Source: REEB95 sp050729835
GTDB lineage: Bacteria > Pseudomonadota > Alphaproteobacteria > ATCC43930 > CGMCC-115725
Assembly (NCBI GenBank): GCA_050729835.1
Contig: JBOHLS010000004.1
Coordinates: forward strand, 95,578-159,577
Length of the DNA stretch: 64,000 nucleotides
Direction of reading: 5' to 3'
Below, piece by piece: positions 49,714 to 57,135 of the stretch. Each line of letters begins with the position of its first letter. The first letter of the stretch is position 1. Below the pieces are notes generated by a model. That model was not told the origin of the DNA, made no database searches, and worked only from the letters and a program-made list of their open reading frames with translations. Position numbers and translations under genes: made by a program.

Positions 49714-50048
49714 CGCCGAAGCGCCCGCCCGAGCGCTACCAGCTCGCGCGCCGCGGCCTGGTGCGATCGGCGCTCGATCGCCCTGTAGCGCGCGATCAGC
49801 TCGAGGCCGAACGGCGTCAGCCGCGCGCCGCCGCCCTTTTCGCCGCCCGGTCGCGCCGTCACCACTTGGCGCCGGAAGGTGCGATTGAGGTTGTCGATCA
49901 GTAGCCAGGCGCGGCGATAGGACATGCCCAGAACGCGACCGCCGCGCGAGATCGAGCCGCTGTCGCGGATCGCCTCGAGCAGGCGGATCTTGCCGGGTCC
50001 GACGGCCTTACCGGGGCCGAGATCGACGCGCAGGGTGAGCTTCGCCAA
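49710..50048 (-). CDS. ModE-type regulator, N-terminal HTH domain only
   Basis: A 112-residue winged-helix protein of the ModE/LysR-like HTH type: IRLLEAIRDSGSISRGGRVLGMSYRRAWLLIDNLNR, then TARPGGEKGGGARLTPFGLELI. The C-terminal molybdate-binding TOBE/Mop domains of full ModE are missing, so molybdate sensing must work differently or be indirect. It is convergent with modA, whose promoter carries a ModE dyad, making this the likely regulator. The stop codons overlap by two bases. The start at 50048 matches the family and abuts the moeB/thiF gene. Confidence 0.9.
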   Translation of the reverse strand: MAKLTLRVDLGPGKAVGPGKIRLLEAIRDSGSISRGGRVLGMSYRRAWLLIDNLNRTFRRQVVTARPGGEKGGGARLTPFGLELIARYRAIERRSHQAAARELVALGRALRR

Positions 50049-50057
50049 AACCCGCCC

Positions 50058-50837
50058 TCAGCCGCCGCAGGTTGGGCAATCGGAATCGCGCGGTATCTCG
50101 ATCTTGTGGAAATCGGTGGCGAGCGAATCGTACATCAGCAGCGTGCCGCTCAGGCTGGTGCCGATGCCGAGAATCTCCTTGAGGACCTCGACCGCCTGGA
50201 GCGTGCCCATGACGCCGGCGATCGCGCCGAGGATGCCGGCGGTCTCGCAGCGCGGCACGCTCTCGGGCGGCGGCGCCTCGCGGAAGAGGCAGCGATAGCA
50301 GGGGTGCGGCGGCCCGAGATAGGCCTTGAAGGTCGAAAGTTGGCCGTCGAAAGGCGACAGCGCTGCGCCGACCAGCGGCTTGCGCAGCCGATAGCAGAGA
50401 TCGTTGAGCAGATAGCGGGTGGCGAAGTTGTCGCCGCCGTCGGCGACTAGGTCATAGCGCGCGAGAATGTCACGCGCATTGCACTCGTCGAGCCGGACCG
50501 GGTGGGTCTCGACCCGGACATCGGGGTTGATTGCCGCCAGCGTCCGTTGCGCGCTCGCCGTTTTCGGGCTGCCGACGCTGGAGGTCGCGTGGACGATCTG
50601 GCGCTGGAGGTTGGTCAGGTCAACCTGGTCGTCGTCGACGATGCCGAGCGTGCCGATACCGGCGGCGGCGAGGTACAGCAGCAGCGGCGAGCCGAGCCCG
50701 CCGGCGCCGACCACCAGCACGTGCGCGGCAAGCAGCTTGGCCTGGCCCTCCTCGCCGACTTCGTCGAGGATCAGGTGCCGGGCATAGCGGCGGAACTGTT
50801 CCTCGCTCAGCGGATGGGCCAGCATCTCGGCCATCAC
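50058..50837 (-). CDS. MoeB/ThiF-family adenylyltransferase (E1-like)
   Basis: An ATP-dependent enzyme that adenylates the C-terminus of a ubiquitin-like sulfur carrier (MoaD, ThiS or similar). The 259 residues have FRRYARHLILDEVGEEGQ, nucleotide loop VLVVGAGGLGSPLL (about 40-53), DDDQVDLTNLQRQIVH with the Arg finger, and DGGDNFATRYLLNDL. The crossover Cys lies in PRCETAGILG. Two CxxC zinc pairs (CYRC, CPTC) are intact. It overlaps cysK by four bases downstream of rrf2-cysK, so a sulfur-carrier role in cysteine or cofactor synthesis is likely. Molybdopterin and thiamine are both possible. Confidence 0.9.
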   Translation of the reverse strand: MMAEMLAHPLSEEQFRRYARHLILDEVGEEGQAKLLAAHVLVVGAGGLGSPLLLYLAAAGIGTLGIVDDDQVDLTNLQRQIVHATSSVGSPKTASAQRTLAAINPDVRVETHPVRLDECNARDILARYDLVADGGDNFATRYLLNDLCYRLRKPLVGAALSPFDGQLSTFKAYLGPPHPCYRCLFREAPPPESVPRCETAGILGAIAGVMGTLQAVEVLKEILGIGTSLSGTLLMYDSLATDFHKIEIPRDSDCPTCGG

Positions 50838-51829
50838 AGGTTCTCGAACAACGCCGTCGACAGATAGCGCTCGGCGGTATCGGGCAGGACCGCGACCACG
50901 ATCTTGCCGCGCAGCTCAGCGCGCTGGCCGATCTCGGCCGCCGCCGCCAGCGCCGCGCCCGACGAGATGCCGCAGGCGACGCCTTCGAGGCGCGCCACCT
51001 CACGCGCCGTCTTGAACGCGGTCTCGTTGCCGATCCGGATGACTTCGTCGATCAGCTTGGTGTCGAGAATCGCCGGCACGAATCCGGCGCCAAGCCCCTG
51101 GATCTTGTGCGGGCCCGGCGGCCCGCCGGAGAGCACCGCGCTGTCCTCGGGCTCGACCGCCACCATGCGCAGCCCGGGCTTGCGCGGCTTCAGGACCGAG
51201 CCGACGCCGGTCAACGTGCCGCCGGTGCCGACGCCGATCACGACGACGTCGACGTGGCCATTGGTGTCGCGCCATATCTCCTCGGCGGTGGTGCGGCGGT
51301 GGATTTCGGGGTTAGCCGGGTTGTCGAATTGTTGTGGCATGAAGGCGTCGCCCAGCTTCTTCACCAGCGCCTCGGCGCGGGCGATGGCGCCGCGCATGCC
51401 CTGGGCCGCCGGCAGCAGCTCGATCTCGGCGCCGAGCAGCTTGAGCATGTGGCGGCGCTCGACCGACATGCTGTCCGGCATGATGAGGATCAGGCGATAG
51501 CCCTTGGCGGCGGCGGCGAAGGCAAGGGCGATGCCGGTATTGCCTGAAGTCGGCTCGACCAGGACTGTCTTGCCCGGCGCGATCAGCCCCACCCGCTCCG
51601 CCGCCTCGATCATCGCCGCGCCGATGCGGTCCTTGACCGACGACAGCGGGTTGAAGAATTCGCACTTGGCCAGGATCTCGGCCTTGACGCCGTGCGTCGC
51701 GGCGAAACGCGACAGGCGCACCAGCGGCGTCGCGCCGATGGTCTCGACGATGCTGTCGTAGACGCGGCCGCGGAATGCCGGCGCCGCTGCCGTCGCGGGC
51801 GGGGTCGGCTTGGGCTCGGGTCGTGCCAT
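50834..51829 (-). CDS. cysK: CysK, cysteine synthase (O-acetylserine sulfhydrylase A)
   Basis: PLP enzyme making cysteine from O-acetylserine and sulfide. The 331 residues include IGATPLVRLSRF, the PLP Lys in FFNPLSSVKDRIG, the loop VEPTSGNTGIALAFAA, QQFDNPANPEIHRRTTAEEI, the phosphate loop GVGTGGTLTGVGSVLK (about 190-205) and GISSGAALAAA. About 20 Ala/Pro-rich residues extend the N-terminus. It is between rrf2 and the moeB/thiF gene in one operon, which ties sulfur supply to regulation. CysK is also known to partner the Rrf2 regulator CymR in Bacillus. Confidence 0.96.
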   Translation of the reverse strand: MARPEPKPTPPATAAAPAFRGRVYDSIVETIGATPLVRLSRFAATHGVKAEILAKCEFFNPLSSVKDRIGAAMIEAAERVGLIAPGKTVLVEPTSGNTGIALAFAAAAKGYRLILIMPDSMSVERRHMLKLLGAEIELLPAAQGMRGAIARAEALVKKLGDAFMPQQFDNPANPEIHRRTTAEEIWRDTNGHVDVVVIGVGTGGTLTGVGSVLKPRKPGLRMVAVEPEDSAVLSGGPPGPHKIQGLGAGFVPAILDTKLIDEVIRIGNETAFKTAREVARLEGVACGISSGAALAAAAEIGQRAELRGKIVVAVLPDTAERYLSTALFENL

Positions 51830-51840
51830 AACGGGGTCCT

Positions 51841-52296
51841 TCAGATGGAGAAGTCGAGACGGGCGCCGTATTCGCCGGGCACACCCATCTTATGTGCGCG
51901 CAGGCAGAGATCCTCGATGGTGATGCCGTCGAGCCGCGTCATCACCTCGGCGTTGAGCTCCTGCCACAGCGGCCGCACGACGCGGAGGCCGAGTTCAGCG
52001 CCGCCGTCCTCGGCCAGCGGGTTCTCGCCGCCGTCGAGCGCCCGCACGACGTGCACGATCTCGCCCAGGCTGATGCGTCGGCGCTCGCGCGCCAGGCGAT
52101 AGCCGCCGCGCGGCCCGCGCACGCCGGCGAGCACGCCGGCGCGCACCAGCTGCTGGAGGACCTGCTCGAGATAGCGGCGGGGGATGCCCTGGCGTCGCGT
52201 GATCTCGCCCGATTGCACCGGCAGTGAGCCGGCGTTGTAGGCGATGTCGAGCACCGCCTCGATCGCGAAGAGTAGTTTCTTGGTCAGCCTGACCAT
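51841..52296 (-). CDS. Rrf2 family regulator, CymR-like, without Fe-S ligands
   Basis: A 151-residue winged-helix regulator. The HTH reads LFAIEAVLDIAYNAGSLPVQ, ITRRQGIPRRYLEQVLQQLVRAGVLAGVRGPRGGYRLAR, and the long helix LGEIVHVVRALDG. The three-Cys [2Fe-2S] motif of IscR/NsrR is absent; there is only one Cys (near residue 131). This is the pattern of CymR, the cysteine regulator whose activity depends on CysK. It lies 11 bases before cysK. It probably represses the operon; the start at 52296 is ATG. Confidence 0.93.
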   Translation of the reverse strand: MVRLTKKLLFAIEAVLDIAYNAGSLPVQSGEITRRQGIPRRYLEQVLQQLVRAGVLAGVRGPRGGYRLARERRRISLGEIVHVVRALDGGENPLAEDGGAELGLRVVRPLWQELNAEVMTRLDGITIEDLCLRAHKMGVPGEYGARLDFSI

Positions 52297-52308
52297 CACG
52301 CTTCCGGC

Positions 52309-53514
52309 CTATTCGGCGGCCTTACGGTCGAAGAACTGGGCGACGCGCGTAGCCAGGCGGTCGCCGACGTCGCGCTTGCTGAGCCGGCCCCAGGATTCGG
52401 TGCCGCGCTCGTCGACCAGATGGATCTGATTGGCGTCGCCGCCGAATACGCCGCTCGCCGCCGAGACGTCGTTGGCCAGGATCCAGTCGCAGCCCTTGGC
52501 GACGCGCTTGGCGTGCGCCGCAGCGAGCAGGTTTTCGGTCTCGGCGGCAAAGCCGACGACCAGTCGCGGCCGACGGTTGGCGGCGTGCGCCAGGGTCGCC
52601 AGGATGTCGGGATTCTCGACCAGCGTCAGCGCCGGCGGCGCGCCCTTCTTCTTGAGCTTCTGCGGCGCCGCCTCGACGCGCCAATCGGCGACCGCGGCAG
52701 CGCAGATGGCCACGTCGACGGGCAGTTGCGCCTCGCAGGCGGCCAGCATCTCGCGCGCCGAGCGTACGTGCACGACGCGCACGCCGGGCGGATCGGCCTC
52801 GCGCGTCGGACCCGAGACCAGCACCGTGTCGGCGCCCAGCCGGGCCATGGCCGCGGCGATGGCATGGCCCTGCTTGCCCGAGGAGCGGTTGGCGATGTAG
52901 CGCACCGGATCGATCGCTTCTTCGGTCGGGCCGCTGGTGACCAGGGCCTTGCGGCCGCGCAACACGGCATGGGCGACGAAATGCGCCTCGATCGCGTCGG
53001 CAATCGCCGTCGGCTCGGCCATGCGGCCCAATCCGCTTTCGGCTTCGGCCAGCGGGCCGCTCTCGGGTCCGATGCACGTGACACCGCGCTTCTCGAGCAG
53101 CGCGACGTTGCTCTGGGTCGCTGGATTCGCCCACATCCGCGTGTTCATCGCCGGCGCCAGCAGGATCGGCTTGTCGCTGGCGATCAGCACCGTCGAAGCG
53201 AGGTCGTCGGCCAGGCCGGCGGCGAGCTTGGCGATCAAATCGGCGGTCGCCGGCGCCACCACGATCAGATCGGCCTCTTGCGAGAGGCGCAGATGACCCA
53301 TCTCGCTCTCGTTGGTGAGCGAGAATAGGTCGCTATAGACCCGGTCGCCGGACAGCGTCTGGGCCGCCAGCGGCGCGACGAAGTGCTGGGCCGCCGCGGT
53401 CATCACGCAACGCACCGTCGCTCCGCGTTCGCGCAGGCGGCGGATGAGCTCGAGGCTCTTATAGGCGGCAATGCCGCCGGCGATAACTAAAAGGATGCGG
53501 CGTCCGTGCAGCAT
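52309..53514 (-). CDS. coaBC: CoaBC, phosphopantothenoylcysteine synthetase/decarboxylase
   Basis: Bifunctional enzyme of coenzyme A synthesis. The N-terminal CoaC flavoprotein (about 1-185) has LLVIAGGIAAYKSLELIRRL, the active His in ATVRCVMTAAAQHFV region, and APAMNTRMW. The CoaB domain (about 186-401) has VTSGPTEEAIDPVRYIANRSSGKQGHAIA and the Lys of LKKKGAPPALTL, with VGFAAET. The 401 residues are full length. In relatives the order is ubiE-ubiB-coaBC; ubiB is missing here, with only 65 bases between coaBC and ubiE. Confidence 0.97.
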   Translation of the reverse strand: MLHGRRILLVIAGGIAAYKSLELIRRLRERGATVRCVMTAAAQHFVAPLAAQTLSGDRVYSDLFSLTNESEMGHLRLSQEADLIVVAPATADLIAKLAAGLADDLASTVLIASDKPILLAPAMNTRMWANPATQSNVALLEKRGVTCIGPESGPLAEAESGLGRMAEPTAIADAIEAHFVAHAVLRGRKALVTSGPTEEAIDPVRYIANRSSGKQGHAIAAAMARLGADTVLVSGPTREADPPGVRVVHVRSAREMLAACEAQLPVDVAICAAAVADWRVEAAPQKLKKKGAPPALTLVENPDILATLAHAANRRPRLVVGFAAETENLLAAAHAKRVAKGCDWILANDVSAASGVFGGDANQIHLVDERGTESWGRLSKRDVGDRLATRVAQFFDRKAAE

Positions 53515-53579
53515 CGGCTTTCCAGCAAGTGTGCGGGATAATGGTGGAATTTACTCTATCGGCAGTGTGATTTCCAAGC

Positions 53580-54320
53580 TCAAAGCCGCCAACCCGAATG
53601 AATGGCGGCAATCCCGCCGCTGAGTGGCCGCGCCGTCACCCGCTCGAGACCAGCCTGGCGCATGAGCTCGACCAGCTTTTGCCGGCTGGGAAAGCGACGG
53701 ATGCTTTCGACCAGGTAGCTGTAGGCATTATGATCGCGCGCCACCAAGGCGCCCAGCCGCGGCAGCACCGCGAACGAATAGAGGTCATAGGCACGTTTCA
53801 GCAGTTTCCCTTCGACATTGCTGAACTCGAGGCAGAGAAACCGCCCGCCCGGCCTGAGCACCCGGCGCGCCTCGGCCAGGGCGGTGGGAATCCGGGTGAC
53901 GTTGCGCAAGCCGAAGGCGATGGTATAGGCGTCGATGCTGGCACTGGCGACCGGCAGCGCCTCGGCATTGCCGCACAGCCAGCGCAGCCGGCCGTCGTCG
54001 CCGGCATCGAAACCGCGCGCTCGGCCAGTTGCTAGCATGCTGAGATTGATGTCGCAGACGATGGCGCGGCCGCCGCGGGCCATGAAGCGCCGGGCGATAT
54101 CGCCGGTGCCGCCGGCGACGTCGAGCAGAACCTGGCCGGGTCGCGGCGCAAGGCGCTCGATCAGCTGCGTTTTCCACAGCCGATGGACGCCGCCCGACAT
54201 CAGGTCGTTCATCAGGTCGTAGCGCCGCGCCACGCGCGCGAAGACGTCGTGGACCAGGCGCGTATGCTCGCGCGCCGCCACCCGGCGATAGCCGAAATCC
54301 GCTGTCTCTTTTGCCGCCAT
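53580..54320 (-). CDS. ubiE: UbiE, demethylubiquinone/demethylmenaquinone C-methyltransferase
   Basis: SAM-dependent methyltransferase of quinone synthesis. The 246 residues have DFGYRRVAAREHTRLVHDVFARVARRYDLMNDLMSGGVHRLWK, the signature around YDLMNDLMS, the SAM loop VLLDVAGGTGDIARRF (about 63-78), and FGLRNVTRIPTALAEARRVLRPGG, with FSNVEG. The start at 54320 (MAAKETADFGYRR) fits the family. It is divergent from mutM with 39 bases between starts. ubiB is not downstream as expected. Confidence 0.96.
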   Translation of the reverse strand: MAAKETADFGYRRVAAREHTRLVHDVFARVARRYDLMNDLMSGGVHRLWKTQLIERLAPRPGQVLLDVAGGTGDIARRFMARGGRAIVCDINLSMLATGRARGFDAGDDGRLRWLCGNAEALPVASASIDAYTIAFGLRNVTRIPTALAEARRVLRPGGRFLCLEFSNVEGKLLKRAYDLYSFAVLPRLGALVARDHNAYSYLVESIRRFPSRQKLVELMRQAGLERVTARPLSGGIAAIHSGWRL

Positions 54321-54359
54321 CTTGGCACCATAGCCGCCGCTTTCCTGCGAGACCAGCCT

Positions 54360-55193
54360 ATGCCCGAACTGCCGGAAGTCGAGACCGTGGTGCGCGGCCT
54401 CAAGGCGCGCGTCGAGGGCAAGCGGCTGCTGCGCCTGACGCTCAACCGCGCCGACTTGCGGCAGGCGATTCCAGCCGGCCTTGCGGCCAAGGTCGAAGGC
54501 CGGCGCGTGGTCCGCATCGACCGGCGCGCCAAATACATTTTGCTGCATCTCGCCGACGGCGGCGTGCTGATCGCGCATCTCGGCATGTCGGGGCGGCTGA
54601 CGCTGGGCGACGCGGCGCACCCGGCGGCGCCGCGGCCGCACGACCATGCGCTGATGATCTTCGAGGACGCGATCGAGCTGCGGTTCAACGATCCGCGGCG
54701 CTTCGGCCTCATCGACTACACGCACGCGGCTGTGCTGCCGCGCCACAAGCTGTTCCTGCATCTCGGGCCCGAGCCGCTGGCGCCGGAATTCGATGGCGAC
54801 GCGCTGGCGCGGCTGCTCGCGGGCAAGCAGACGCCGATCAAATCGGCCCTGCTTGATCAGCGCGTCGTCGTCGGCATCGGTAATATCTATGCCTGCGAGA
54901 GTCTCTACTGGGCGGGGCTGTCGCCCAAGCGCCTAGCGCGCACGGTGCAGGGTGAGCGCGCCGCGCGCCTGGCGCAGACGATCAAGCGCGTGCTCGAGCA
55001 CGCGATCGCAGCCGGCGGCTCGAGCCTGCGTGATTACGTCGACGCTTCGGGCGGGCTCGGCAATTTCCAGCGGCATTTCGCCGTCTACGATCGCGAAGGC
55101 GAACCCTGTCCGGGCTGTGATTGCCGAACCGGCATCAAGCGGATCGTACAATCCGGTCGCTCGACATTTTACTGTGCCAAGCGCCAGCGTTGA
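54360..55193 (+). CDS. mutM: MutM, formamidopyrimidine-DNA glycosylase
   Basis: DNA glycosylase/AP lyase removing 8-oxoguanine. The 277 residues start PELPEVETVVRGL with catalytic Pro2 and Glu3, and contain the Lys of KYILLHLADGGVLIAHLGMSG. The helix-two-turn-helix has VGIGNIYACESLYWAGL, and the C-terminal zinc finger C-x2-C...C is GEPCPGCDCRTGIKRIVQ, then FYCAKRQR. The second Cys pair of the usual Cys4 finger is altered: the pattern is CPGC then only one Cys near the end (YCAKRQR), so one ligand may differ. Otherwise normal. Confidence 0.95.
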   Translation: MPELPEVETVVRGLKARVEGKRLLRLTLNRADLRQAIPAGLAAKVEGRRVVRIDRRAKYILLHLADGGVLIAHLGMSGRLTLGDAAHPAAPRPHDHALMIFEDAIELRFNDPRRFGLIDYTHAAVLPRHKLFLHLGPEPLAPEFDGDALARLLAGKQTPIKSALLDQRVVVGIGNIYACESLYWAGLSPKRLARTVQGERAARLAQTIKRVLEHAIAAGGSSLRDYVDASGGLGNFQRHFAVYDREGEPCPGCDCRTGIKRIVQSGRSTFYCAKRQR

Positions 55194-55209
55194 GTCTACC
55201 CTGCGCCGG

Positions 55210-55560
55210 ATGCGGCGGCTGCTTCTCGCGCTCGTGCTGATCGCTGCGCCGCTGGCGGCGCATGCCGACGGATTCGTGCCCGGCACCGAAGACCTGCCGC
55301 TGATGCCCGGGCTCGTCTCGGTCGACGGCTCAGCGGTCGTTTTCGACAAGCCCGAAGGCCGCATCGTCGAAAGCGCTGCGCACGGCAAGCTTTCGCGCTA
55401 TGCGGTGACGCGCTTCTACGTCCAGACGCTGCCGCAGCTCGGCTGGCGGCATGCCGCCGGCACGGCTGCAACCTGGACGCGCGCCGGCGAGCGGCTGCAT
55501 CTCGATTTTCGCGGGCCGCCCGGCGATCTGACCGTGGGGTTCACGATCGCGCCGCAATGA
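55210..55560 (+). CDS. Small secreted protein of unknown function
   Basis: A 116-residue exported protein with a signal peptide (about 1-19, LLLALVLIAAPLAAHA). The mature part has FVPGTEDLPLMPGL, DKPEGRIVESAAHG, VTRFYVQTLPQLGWRHA and LHLDFRG. No domain was recognised, but the same small protein is remembered from the mutM-enoyl-CoA hydratase interval of related alphaproteobacteria. It starts 17 bases after mutM and ends 17 bases before the hydratase. The tail FYVQTLPQLGW and RAGERL recall periplasmic lipid-binding-like small folds, but this is a guess. Confidence 0.8.
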   Translation: MRRLLLALVLIAAPLAAHADGFVPGTEDLPLMPGLVSVDGSAVVFDKPEGRIVESAAHGKLSRYAVTRFYVQTLPQLGWRHAAGTAATWTRAGERLHLDFRGPPGDLTVGFTIAPQ

Positions 55561-55576
55561 GCAACGGAGGCCTTCC

Positions 55577-56350
55577 ATGCGCTACGAGAACATCCTGGTC
55601 GAGACGCGCGGCGCCGTCGGTCTCGTCATCCTGAACCGGCCCAAGGCCTTGAATGCTCTGTGCGATGCCCTGATCCGCGATCTCGGCCATGCTCTCGATG
55701 TCTTCGAGGCCGACGACGCGATCGGCGCCATCGTGCTCACCGGCAGCGACAAGGCTTTCGCCGCCGGGGCCGACATCAAGGAAATGCAGAGCCGCTCGTT
55801 CGTCGACGTCTATCTCGGCGATTTCGTCAAAAGCTGGGAGCGGGTGACGCGTTGCCGCAAGCCGGTCATCGCCGCGGTCGCGGGCTATGCCCTGGGCGGC
55901 GGTTGCGAGCTGGCGATGATGTGCGACACCATCGTTTGCGCAGATTCGGCCAAGTTCGGCCAGCCCGAGATCACCCTCGGCATCACGCCCGGCGCCGGCG
56001 GCACCCAGCGCCTGACGCGCTTCGTCGGCAAGGCCAAGGCCATGGACATGATCCTCACCGGCCGCCTGATGGACGCCGCCGAAGCCGAGCGTTCCGGCCT
56101 CGTCTCGTACGTCGTGCCGGCGGCGCAACTCGTCGACGAGGCGGTCAGGATGGCGACGCAAATCGCCGCCTTGTCGCGGCCAGCGGTGCTGATGGCGAAG
56201 GAGATGATCAACCGCGCCTATGAAACGACGCTCGCCGAAGGCGTGCGCTTCGAGCGCCGTCTTTTTCACGCGCTGTTCGCGACGGAGGATCAGAAAGAGG
56301 GCATGTCGGCGTTCGTGGAAAAACGCAAGCCAAATTTTAGCAATCGCTGA
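55577..56350 (+). CDS. Enoyl-CoA hydratase
   Basis: A crotonase-fold enzyme that hydrates 2-enoyl-CoA in beta-oxidation. The 257 residues have VGLVILNRPKALNALCDAL, the oxyanion-hole loop AFAAGADIKEMQ (about 60-72), and the catalytic Glu pair in YALGGGCELAMMCD and GQPEITLGITPGAGGTQRL, close to mitochondrial ECHS1 and FadB-like short hydratases. Single domain, no dehydrogenase fusion. GGAGG lies eleven bases upstream. It is a conserved neighbour of rpsT-dnaA. Confidence 0.95.
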   Translation: MRYENILVETRGAVGLVILNRPKALNALCDALIRDLGHALDVFEADDAIGAIVLTGSDKAFAAGADIKEMQSRSFVDVYLGDFVKSWERVTRCRKPVIAAVAGYALGGGCELAMMCDTIVCADSAKFGQPEITLGITPGAGGTQRLTRFVGKAKAMDMILTGRLMDAAEAERSGLVSYVVPAAQLVDEAVRMATQIAALSRPAVLMAKEMINRAYETTLAEGVRFERRLFHALFATEDQKEGMSAFVEKRKPNFSNR

Positions 56351-56370
56351 AGGCCGTTGCCGCGCGCACC

Positions 56371-56400
56371 TTGACGCGTTGCCCGCGCGACGGCTATAAG
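56371..56400 (+). promoter_or_regulatory. rpsT promoter
   Basis: TTGACG (56371-56376), an 18-base spacer and TATAAG (56395-56400) lie 53 bases ahead of the S20 ATG. Good match to sigma-70-type promoters. Confidence 0.6.
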
Positions 56401-56452
56401 CGCGGCTTCTCTACAATCCGGCTCACACGGCGAGCGAAGGCACAGGTCAGCG

Positions 56453-56719
56453 ATGGCGACCCATAAATCCGCGGAAAAAAGAATTCGACAAACCACGCGC
56501 CGCACGGCGGTCAATCGCATCCGCGCCAGCCGCCCGCGCAGCGCCGTGAAGGACGTCGAGACGGCGCTCGCCGCCGGCGACAAGAAAGCGGCGCGCGCCG
56601 CGTTCGCTTTGGCGCAGCCGGAACTGCAACGCGGCGCGGCGCGCGGCGTGATCACGTCGAGCGCGGCGGCACGCAAGATTTCGCGCCTCTCGGCGCGCAT
56701 CAAAGCGCTCAAGAGTTGA
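56453..56719 (+). CDS. rpsT: Ribosomal protein S20
   Basis: A small basic 30S protein of 88 residues, full length: ATHKSAEKRIRQTTRRTAVNR at the start, RSAVKDVETALAAGDKKAARAAF in the middle and GVITSSAAARKISRLSARIKAL at the end, the normal three-helix bundle. A clear promoter lies upstream. No AGGAGG-like site stands out before its ATG; a weak GGCACAGG motif lies near -12. It stands alone before a 416-base gap to dnaA. Confidence 0.97.
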   Translation: MATHKSAEKRIRQTTRRTAVNRIRASRPRSAVKDVETALAAGDKKAARAAFALAQPELQRGAARGVITSSAAARKISRLSARIKALKS

Positions 56720-57135
56720 TCGCCGTGACCGTTCTGCCGCACGTGGAAATAAATTTTTGCGTTCGCGTGTCGGCCGTATTGCCTTTCTGTGTCGGCCTTC
56801 GGTAGAGTTTGTTGGCGCCGTCGAAGCGGAAGGTGTTTTGGGGATCATCGCACCATGAAGTCGGGCGTAACGCTTCCGAGAGAATGGAAAAACCCAGGCG
56901 GCATCCCGGCGATCCGGTCGTCGGCTTCGTATTTCAAATTCAAGGTTTCGTCTAAAGGGTAGCGCCGGAAGAGAAAGCAGGCCTCTTCCGACAAAGGGCG
57001 CTCGTGTGCGTTTCGAGGTTCCTTGGGGGGCGTGGTGACGGATCAAGCGGAGGCGTCGGCGCTGGCATCGGTCGCCTCGACGCGAGAGGACGTGAAGGTG
57101 CCGACATCCGATGGCCCTGTTCTCCGGGGGCGGGC
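56720..57135. other. Gene-free interval between rpsT and dnaA
   Basis: No convincing gene, tRNA or repeat was seen in these 416 bases. No exact DnaA box (TTATCCACA) was found on either strand by eye. A 35-codon frame at 56855-56962 has no ribosome site or family match. The interval probably holds the dnaA promoter and a long untranslated leader, but no box pair stands out. Confidence 0.5.

Noticed and set aside
56855..56962. 35-codon frame upstream of dnaA
   Set aside because: No ribosome site, no recognisable pattern and no conservation evidence; likely chance in a leader region.
57004..57135. GTG start giving dnaA 44 more residues
   Set aside because: The extension is Gly/Arg-rich and unlike DnaA domain I; ATG 57136 fits the family.
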